Source of the DNA: Gammaproteobacteria bacterium
GTDB taxonomy: Bacteria > Pseudomonadota > Gammaproteobacteria > Eutrophobiales > Eutrophobiaceae
Direction of reading: 5' to 3'
Length of the DNA stretch: 6,547 bases
Assembly: GCA_014239225.1 (NCBI GenBank)
Contig: JAAZZI010000043.1
Location: 1 to 6,547 of the forward strand
Shown here in pieces: positions 1-5,407 of the stretch. A program made the position numbers and the translations under genes. Position 1 is the first letter of the stretch, and each line of letters begins with the position of its first letter. The notes beneath the pieces are model-generated. The model did not search any database. It had not been told where the DNA came from and saw only the letters and a program-made list of their open reading frames with translations.

Positions 1-638
1 ATAGCACTAATATCAATCTTACTATTTCCAAATATGAATTTATTAAATTTTCTTTCCTCGTGAGAGTAAAATTCATTGAAACTCAACGCACAATCACGAC
101 GTTCGTATGCATCTTTCCACATTGCTTGAGTTAATGAATTAATCTCGACTTTATCTAAAGAATTTTTTATATATTTTCGTATTTTTAAAAATTGCTCGCG
201 CCCATAAATAATAATATCAACATCTGAATTCTCATTATGTATATCTAACATTATCGACCCGGTAATTCCCATATAATCCTTCTTAAAACCTACAGCTAAT
301 AAAGTATTAATAATACCAATTGCATCATTCTGTTTGTTGTCGGGTGACTCCATACTCAACAATCGTGTAACTGTTTGCTCAGGATAATATATTTCTTTTA
401 TTAAATTAATTGGAATGCCATGTAATACAATATCAGCATAATAACTATCAAACTGAAACTCAGGGTAGGTATCTCTAATAATTTTTTCCGCATTTTTGGT
501 GGTAAGTTTATGTATGCCTACATTATCTTTCATATAACGCAGAAAAGTTAATGCGTGATTATCTTCTTGATATTCATTTACGACAGCAAAAAATAATTTA
601 TTATTAATACCAATAAAATCTTTTGGTCTAATTTTCAT
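1..638 (-). CDS. Nucleotidyltransferase-fold protein (DNA polymerase beta superfamily), 3' end missing
   Basis: An uninterrupted minus-strand frame of 212 codons starts at ATG (636-638) and leaves the window with no stop. An in-frame TAG (642-644) lies just upstream, so this ATG is the earliest possible start; there is no clear Shine-Dalgarno sequence before it. The protein begins MKIRPKDFIGINNKLFFAVV. Residues 127-141 form the pol-beta-type signature G127-S128, ten residues, then D139-V-D141, within ITGSIML...NSDVDIIIYG. Asp209 in KIDIS is placed to be the third catalytic carboxylate. These proteins transfer nucleotidyl groups to a protein, small molecule or nucleic acid; the substrate cannot be told here. 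Unlike minimal MNT antitoxins, whose GS motif is near the N-terminus, this protein has about 125 residues before it. I recall uncharacterised bacterial and archaeal proteins of similar layout but assign no function. The gene is more AT-rich than the operon before it and need not be functionally linked to it. Fold confidence is good; function is unknown. Confidence 0.8.
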   Translation of the reverse strand, partial: MKIRPKDFIGINNKLFFAVVNEYQEDNHALTFLRYMKDNVGIHKLTTKNAEKIIRDTYPEFQFDSYYADIVLHGIPINLIKEIYYPEQTVTRLLSMESPDNKQNDAIGIINTLLAVGFKKDYMGITGSIMLDIHNENSDVDIIIYGREQFLKIRKYIKNSLDKVEINSLTQAMWKDAYERRDCALSFNEFYSHEERKFNKFIFGNSKIDISA

Positions 639-661
639 AGTCTAATTTATTCTGTTTTATC

Positions 662-689
662 AAAAAAACTACATTAAACTTGTGTAATT
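662..689 (-). terminator. Possible weak intrinsic terminator after ppc
   Basis: In minus-strand RNA the arms AAUUACA (683-689) and UGUAGUU (667-673) can form a 7-pair stem including one G-U pair. They close a 9-base loop and are followed directly by five U residues (662-666). The position after ppc and before a differently composed gene suits a terminator. The stem has only one G-C pair, so it would be weak, and in such AT-rich DNA it could arise by chance. Confidence 0.25.
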
Positions 690-709
690 AAAAAAAGAAT
701 ATCTCAATT

Positions 710-732
710 TAGATTAAAAAAGCATTAATCTA
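710..732. repeat. Perfect 8-bp inverted repeat downstream of ppc
   Basis: TAGATTAA (710-717) and TTAATCTA (725-732) are exact inverted copies around a 7-base loop, starting 19 bases after the ppc stop codon. On the minus strand the nearest U-tract (690-696) begins 13 bases beyond the stem, too far for a standard intrinsic terminator. It could be a weak 3'-end hairpin protecting the operon mRNA or a small protein-binding site. With one G-C pair it may also be chance. Confidence 0.3.
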
Positions 733-751
733 TAAATAATTTCATATCACT

Positions 752-3490
752 TTAACCTGTCCAACCTAATCCTGACGAAATACAATTTATCGATAATAAT
801 AAAGGTATTAAATCATCGGAACTATCTCCCTTATTCCGCTGACGAAATTCTTTAATTAATTTAATTTGCTCTAAACCTGCTTGATGTAACACTGGGGAGC
901 GACGATTTAATTTTCGACTAAACTTCTTAAAACGCTGACATAATTTTTCTTGGCCAGTAATTTTTAAAATTATATCTTTTGTTAGATTATATTCACCAAT
1001 AATCATACCAAAAATATTTTCTCTTATAGTTTCGTTCTCAACAAGATTTGAATATGATTTACAAATTTCTAAATCAATAAGTGATAGTGTTTTTTCGGTC
1101 TCATCAATAATAAGACGAAATAAGCGCGAATCAGTAAACATTTTTTTAATCAATCTCTCTCCTTCATCTCCATGCTGACCAGTAAATTCCCTTATAGCAG
1201 TACCAACACCATACCACCCGGGAACAAGATGTCTGTTTTGTGTCCATGCAAATACCCAGGGGATAGCTCTAAGATCATTTAATGATTTCGCGCCTGTTCT
1301 CCTTGCAGGTCTCGACCCAATATTCATTTTTGCAAGTTCTTCTACTGGACTAGCAGCAGTGTAATAATCGACTAGACCATCAGATTCAGCTAATTTCCGG
1401 TATTTCTTAAATGCTAAACTCGATAATGATTCCATTGCATTATCAAAATCTGGTTTTGGCATTAATTGTTCTTCATTTAATGATCTTAAAGTATGCTGAA
1501 AAACACTCGCGGCAAGTAATTCCATTTGATATTGTGCAGTACCTTCGTTTGCATACTTAGATGAAACCACCTCCCCCTGTTCCGTGATACGCATTTGGCC
1601 ATGTATGGAACCTGCAGGTTGGGCTGCGATAGCAATACCGGTCGGTGCGCCACCACGACTCACTGAGCCTCCGCGGCCATGAAAAAAGGAAATGGGAATA
1701 CCCGCTTCCTCACCTATTTTAGTTAAACTTACTTGTGCTTTGGTTAGCTCCCAATTGGCGGTTAAATAACCACCATCTTTATTCGAGTCAGAATAACCAA
1801 TCATCACCTCTTGAATACCAGTTTTTTGCTTAACTGTTCTCTTTATAACTGGAATCGCCAGTAACTCCTCCATTATATCCGGAGCTTGTTTTAAGTCTTC
1901 AATGGTTTCAAATAACGGGACGATAAGTAAACGACAGAATTCTTGATTATTATTCTCAGAAAAAATACCTGAAATTCTCGCTAAAAAATAAATACCTAAT
2001 ATATCGCTAACGGATTGCGTCATACTTAAAATGAAATTTCCAAATGCCTCACTATCAAGTACATCCATCATTTGGGCAACCATCTGGAAGAGACCTAATG
2101 TTGAAGAAGATAATTCATCAAGATTTGAAAATGTTGGTAGTGTATCTAGTGGTTTTTCAAGTTCTTTAAGCAACCATATTTTCCATTCCTCGCTATTTGG
2201 CAATGGAGATTTTTCCTCGCTTTTCATGGCGCCCCAAATTGCCGATAAGGTATGATTAACTGCTCCTGAATTTTCTCGCAAATCAAGGCGCACTGTACAA
2301 AATCGAAACGACTCTGCCTCCTGTAATAGTGGGCCCACAAGTAAATTAGATAATTGCTCACAATCAGAATCAATCAGGCCTTCAAAGAGTTTTCTCAGAT
2401 CCAGGATAAAGTCATCTGCACCAAGATATCGAATAGCGCTATAATGCCCTTCTTCTTCGCTTTCTAACGTGCCACGTAATTTAATTAAGATACAACTTAG
2501 AAATTGACGAAAAATTTCTCCCGGATTCCTTATTGAAATTGATTCAAGTTCATCAATATCCTTAAGTATAATCTCAAGGTGTTTTTCGAATTTTTTTGAT
2601 AATTTTATACTATCCTGAGAAACACTCAGTTTTTCGATTAAATTTTCTACACAATGAATATAGTGATGAATAATTATTTGACGATTTTTTAGTAAACTGT
2701 CTTTAGTTATTTCATTTGTAACAAAAGGATTGCCGTCGCGGTCTCCCCCTATCCATGAACCAAATTTAAAAAACGGGGGAATTGAAAAATTAATTTTAGG
2801 ATAACTAAGACTCAAAGCCCATTTTAATTTTTCATGTGTTTCTGAAATACGCTTAAACAAAGATTGTTCAAAAAAATGTAGCCCCCAAATAATTTCCTGT
2901 TCAACAGTAGGTTTTTCTAATCTTAATTCTCCTGTAAGCCAGAGGAGATCAATTTCATCATGCAATGAAGATATAAGTTTATTTCTTTCGCGTTGAGTCC
3001 AGCGTGACGCCTCAATTCGATAGAGTAATACATAAATACGGCGATGAATTTCAAGAACTGTGACCCTTTTTGCTTCCGTTGGATGGGCGGTTATCGTTGG
3101 ACAGATATAAGCATTATCCAGTAAATTTTGAATTTCATTAGCGCTGATATTTAATTCATTGGCTTGTTTAAAAACACTGGCAAACGTGCCGGGAACATTT
3201 GTTAGCCCGTATTCCTTCTCTGCTAAACGGCGACGCCGCATCGCAGTATTTTCTTCAGCGACATTTAATAACTGAAACCATATACCCCATGCCTGAAGTG
3301 TATCCACAAGCATAACAGCATTATCCCGCGGCAGGGTTAATTCCCCTTTAAAATAAGGAAGGATACCGCTATTGCGATGTTCGATTACTTTGGTTAGTTG
3401 TTCGGTTAAGAGCCCTACAACTTCTTTAGCATATGTTGCTGAAATTGTATCTAATGAATGCTCATTAAAACCGGCGTTAGCCGATGTCAT
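752..3490 (-). CDS. ppc: Phosphoenolpyruvate carboxylase
   Basis: This 912-residue cytoplasmic enzyme carboxylates PEP with bicarbonate to oxaloacetate, the carbon-fixing step of the serine cycle. It is full length for the family (E. coli 883). Conserved landmarks run in order: TAHPTEAKR with catalytic His136; GSWIGGDRDGNPFVT (244-258); metal ligands Glu528 in PLFETI and Asp568 in GYSDSNKDGG; the catalytic loop FFHGRGGSVSRGG with His604, Arg606 and Arg612; TEQGE (636-640); SRPARRTG (726-733); and RAIPWVFAWTQNR (741-753). The C-terminus ends in GLGWTG, whereas E. coli ends in RNTG, whose Asn binds the inhibitor aspartate. Another inhibitor-binding residue, E. coli Lys773, also appears replaced by a hydrophobic residue around positions 804-805. 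The active site is intact, so the enzyme should be active but may be insensitive to aspartate/malate. It is last in the operon, 24 bases after hprA, with an AAAGG Shine-Dalgarno (3497-3501) six bases before ATG. An anaplerotic role is possible, but the mtk/hpr context favours serine-cycle use. Confidence 0.97.
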   Translation of the reverse strand: MTSANAGFNEHSLDTISATYAKEVVGLLTEQLTKVIEHRNSGILPYFKGELTLPRDNAVMLVDTLQAWGIWFQLLNVAEENTAMRRRRLAEKEYGLTNVPGTFASVFKQANELNISANEIQNLLDNAYICPTITAHPTEAKRVTVLEIHRRIYVLLYRIEASRWTQRERNKLISSLHDEIDLLWLTGELRLEKPTVEQEIIWGLHFFEQSLFKRISETHEKLKWALSLSYPKINFSIPPFFKFGSWIGGDRDGNPFVTNEITKDSLLKNRQIIIHHYIHCVENLIEKLSVSQDSIKLSKKFEKHLEIILKDIDELESISIRNPGEIFRQFLSCILIKLRGTLESEEEGHYSAIRYLGADDFILDLRKLFEGLIDSDCEQLSNLLVGPLLQEAESFRFCTVRLDLRENSGAVNHTLSAIWGAMKSEEKSPLPNSEEWKIWLLKELEKPLDTLPTFSNLDELSSSTLGLFQMVAQMMDVLDSEAFGNFILSMTQSVSDILGIYFLARISGIFSENNNQEFCRLLIVPLFETIEDLKQAPDIMEELLAIPVIKRTVKQKTGIQEVMIGYSDSNKDGGYLTANWELTKAQVSLTKIGEEAGIPISFFHGRGGSVSRGGAPTGIAIAAQPAGSIHGQMRITEQGEVVSSKYANEGTAQYQMELLAASVFQHTLRSLNEEQLMPKPDFDNAMESLSSLAFKKYRKLAESDGLVDYYTAASPVEELAKMNIGSRPARRTGAKSLNDLRAIPWVFAWTQNRHLVPGWYGVGTAIREFTGQHGDEGERLIKKMFTDSRLFRLIIDETEKTLSLIDLEICKSYSNLVENETIRENIFGMIIGEYNLTKDIILKITGQEKLCQRFKKFSRKLNRRSPVLHQAGLEQIKLIKEFRQRNKGDSSDDLIPLLLSINCISSGLGWTG

Positions 3491-3496
3491 AAATAA

Positions 3497-3501
3497 CCTT
3501 T
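3497..3501 (-). promoter_or_regulatory. Shine-Dalgarno site of ppc
   Basis: AAAGG on the minus strand lies six bases before the ATG at 3488-3490, inside the 24-base gap after hprA. It supports this start and independent ribosome loading on the operon mRNA. Confidence 0.6.
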
Positions 3502-3514
3502 ACTAATTATGATT

Positions 3515-4489
3515 TTAAGCGACACGATCGCCAGGTTCTTTCCCATCAAAAAATGCTTTAACATTTGCTAACGAACGTAATCCCATAGCTACTCGAGTTT
3601 CAGTTGTTGCGCTACCTAGGTGGGGAATTAGAACAACATTATTCATACTAAGTAATTCTTCGGTAACAGTTGGTTCCTTAGCATAAACATCTAAACCAGC
3701 GCCAGCTATCACATCATCTTTTAATGCCTGAACTAACGCAGCTTCATCAACCACATCACCACGAGCAGTATTAATAAGAAATGCCGATTCTTTCATTAGT
3801 GCAAAACGGTCTTTGTTCATTAAGTTTGTGTTGCTACCACCACCTGGACAGTGCAATGTAATAAAATCTGAGTCTCTAAGGACTTCTTCTAATGTATCAA
3901 ATTTTTTTGCACTAAATTTTTTAATAATTTCATCTGAAGGTGGATATGGATCATAAAAACTTATCTCCATACCAAAACCAAAATGCGCCTTTTGAGCAAC
4001 AGCCTGTGCAATTCGACCAAAACCAATAAAGCCAAGTTTTTTGCCTGTAACTTTAGTTGATAACATATGTGTCGGGCACCAACCAGACCACTCCCTATTA
4101 CGAACAAGACGCTCTCCTTCTCCAATACGACGCGCTACAGACAAAAGAAGCACCATTGCTATATCTGCAGTGCAGTCTGTTAAAACATCAGGGGTATTGG
4201 TTACAATAACACCGGCTTTTTTTGCTGCCTCTGTATCAATATTATTAAAGCCAACGCCGAAATTTGCCACAATCTTACAGTTACGATTTTTCACATTAAG
4301 AATTTCAGAATCAATTTGAAAATCAGAAACCGTAGGGCACAGAGCATCAGCATTACGCATTGCTTCTTTCAGTTCTTCAATAGACATTTTGTGATCGTCT
4401 TTATTTATTACAGCATCAAAAAGTTCTTTTGCTTTTGCTTCTGCCGCTTCCGGCCATTTTCGAGTAAGGATAACTTTTGGTTTACTCAC
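3515..4489 (-). CDS. hprA: NAD-dependent hydroxypyruvate reductase / D-glycerate dehydrogenase
   Basis: This 324-residue protein belongs to the D-isomer-specific 2-hydroxyacid dehydrogenase family. In the serine cycle it reduces hydroxypyruvate to D-glycerate; many relatives also reduce glyoxylate. The N-terminal substrate domain begins SKPKVILTRKWPEAAE and carries ANFGVGFNNID (75-85). The nucleotide-binding motif GFGRIAQA spans 156-163 (GxGxxA rather than GxGxxG). Asp180 in FYDPYPP, at the end of the second Rossmann strand, predicts preference for NADH over NADPH. The catalytic triad is visible: Arg243 in NTARGDVVDE, Glu272 in GLDVYAKEP and His290 in IPHLGSAT. Start is GTG (4487-4489), supported by GGAG ten bases upstream and by the conserved RTRKWP-like N-terminus; the next in-frame Met (35) would cut into the domain. 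It lies 16 bases after mtkB and 24 before ppc, so it shares their transcript. Glyoxylate reductase or another 2-hydroxyacid dehydrogenase cannot be excluded from sequence alone; context makes hydroxypyruvate the best substrate. Confidence 0.88.
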   Translation of the reverse strand: MSKPKVILTRKWPEAAEAKAKELFDAVINKDDHKMSIEELKEAMRNADALCPTVSDFQIDSEILNVKNRNCKIVANFGVGFNNIDTEAAKKAGVIVTNTPDVLTDCTADIAMVLLLSVARRIGEGERLVRNREWSGWCPTHMLSTKVTGKKLGFIGFGRIAQAVAQKAHFGFGMEISFYDPYPPSDEIIKKFSAKKFDTLEEVLRDSDFITLHCPGGGSNTNLMNKDRFALMKESAFLINTARGDVVDEAALVQALKDDVIAGAGLDVYAKEPTVTEELLSMNNVVLIPHLGSATTETRVAMGLRSLANVKAFFDGKEPGDRVA

Positions 4490-4499
4490 TTCGTTTTAT

Positions 4500-4503
4500 C
4501 TCC
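4500..4503 (-). promoter_or_regulatory. Shine-Dalgarno site deciding the GTG start of hprA
   Basis: GGAG within TTGGAGAT on the minus strand starts shortly after the mtkB TAG stop and lies ten bases before the GTG at 4487-4489. The spacing is somewhat long, but no nearby in-frame ATG competes, so it supports the GTG start. Confidence 0.5.
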
Positions 4504-4505
4504 AA

Positions 4506-5396
4506 CTAGCTAGCTTTATCTAAAACGCCTTGCACAATAGGCGCGAACGATGAGGGATTAGGCACAACATTTACACCGCATTCCTGAAGTATTTCCACTT
4601 TTTCTGCCGCGCTTTCGCCTACCGCTGAAATAATAGCGCCAGCATGACCCATACGACGACCTTTTGGCGCTGTTAAACCAGCAATATATCCGATAACTGG
4701 TTTTGTCATATTTTCTTTAGCAAATTTACCTGCTGCAACTTCTTGTGGCCCACCTATTTCACCAATAATCACGACTGCTTTAGTTTCATCATCCTGTTCA
4801 AAAATTTCTAAATGATCTTTAAATGAACTACCATTAATTGGATCGCCGCCAATACCAATGCTTGTTGAAACACCAATACCCGCTTCTTTCATTTGTGAAG
4901 CAGCTTCATAACCCAAGGTTCCCGAACGACCAATAACACCTACATTACCTGGCATATAAATATGTCCTGGCATTATACCCATCATACTTTTCCCCGGACT
5001 GATTGAACCCGCACAATTAGGGCCAGTCAATATCATTTTGTCATTAGCTCTGTATCGACGCATATAACGTTTAACACGAATCATATCTTGAGATGGAATG
5101 CCGTCAGTAATTGCGACACAAAACTTAATGCCTGCATCAGCCGCCTCCATAATACTATCTGCGGCAAATGGTGGGGGTACAAAAATAATACTGGCATCTG
5201 CTCCGGTTGCCTCAACAGCTTCTTTCATAGTGTTAAAGACTGGTCTATCTAAATGTTTAATTCCGCCTTTACCTGGTGTTACGCCTCCAACGATATTAGT
5301 TCCATACTTAATCATATCAGCTGAATGAAATGAGCCAATCTGCCCAGTAAACCCTTGTACTAAAATCTTGGTAGTTTCTTTTAAATGAATTGCCAT
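4506..5396 (-). CDS. mtkB: Malate-CoA ligase (malate thiokinase) alpha subunit
   Basis: This 296-residue protein is the CoA-binding, phosphohistidine subunit of the ATP-dependent ligase that joins malate and CoA to malyl-CoA, the substrate of malyl-CoA lyase in the serine cycle. It has the succinyl-CoA synthetase alpha layout. The CoA-binding Rossmann region is ILVQGFTGQIGSFH (11-24) and VGGVTPGKGG (36-45). TGPNCAG (124-130) and GRSGTLGYEA (156-165) follow, and the active-site His251 sits in GRRMGHAGAI, phosphorylated during catalysis. Features that resemble methylotroph MtkB rather than SucD, from memory, are PNCAG instead of PNCPG, the VKRYMRRYR segment (108-116), FVPPPFAADSIMEAADAGI, and NPSSFAP near the C-terminus. 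It begins 11 bases after the mtkA stop with a strong AGGGGAG ribosome site. Automated pipelines would likely call it SucD; a succinyl-CoA synthetase role is possible but disfavoured by these residues and by the hpr/ppc neighbours. Confidence 0.92.
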   Translation of the reverse strand: MAIHLKETTKILVQGFTGQIGSFHSADMIKYGTNIVGGVTPGKGGIKHLDRPVFNTMKEAVEATGADASIIFVPPPFAADSIMEAADAGIKFCVAITDGIPSQDMIRVKRYMRRYRANDKMILTGPNCAGSISPGKSMMGIMPGHIYMPGNVGVIGRSGTLGYEAASQMKEAGIGVSTSIGIGGDPINGSSFKDHLEIFEQDDETKAVVIIGEIGGPQEVAAGKFAKENMTKPVIGYIAGLTAPKGRRMGHAGAIISAVGESAAEKVEILQECGVNVVPNPSSFAPIVQGVLDKAS

Positions 5397-5400
5397 AATA

Positions 5401-5407
5401 CTCCCCT
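5401..5407 (-). promoter_or_regulatory. Strong Shine-Dalgarno site of mtkB, abutting the mtkA stop
   Basis: AGGGGAG on the minus strand directly follows the mtkA TAG (5408-5410) and ends four bases before the mtkB ATG. This is the best ribosome site in the window. It suggests coupled, roughly equal synthesis of the two subunits of the enzyme. Confidence 0.7.

Larger units (their letters stand above)
639..751. other. AT-rich spacer between ppc and the nucleotidyltransferase gene
   Basis: These 113 bases are mostly A and T. They separate the ppc stop codon from the ATG of the next gene on the same strand, and are much longer than the 11-24 base gaps within the operon. They contain two weak inverted repeats, listed separately, and A-tracts at 662-668 and 690-696 that read as U-tracts in minus-strand RNA. 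I see no well-formed sigma-70 promoter with acceptable spacing. Whether the downstream gene is transcribed separately or by read-through cannot be decided from the sequence. Confidence 0.7.

Noticed and set aside
1..638. Toxin-antitoxin (MNT/HEPN) interpretation of the left-edge nucleotidyltransferase
   Set aside because: The GS motif is about 125 residues from the N-terminus rather than near it, and no HEPN partner is visible in the window; not supportable without the sequence to the left.
2031..2255. Plus-strand open frame of 74 codons inside ppc
   Set aside because: It is antisense to conserved ppc sequence, resembles no protein family, and is short; it is a shadow of the real gene.
4041..4513. 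Two plus-strand open frames (4041-4319 and 4316-4513) opposite hprA
   Set aside because: They mirror a well-conserved dehydrogenase on the other strand, have low-complexity translations and no ribosome site that I can see.
4506..4515. CTAGCTAGCT palindromic repeat at the mtkB/hprA junction
   Set aside because: It consists of the final Ala-Ser codons and TAG stop of mtkB; it is too short to call a regulatory site or attachment site.
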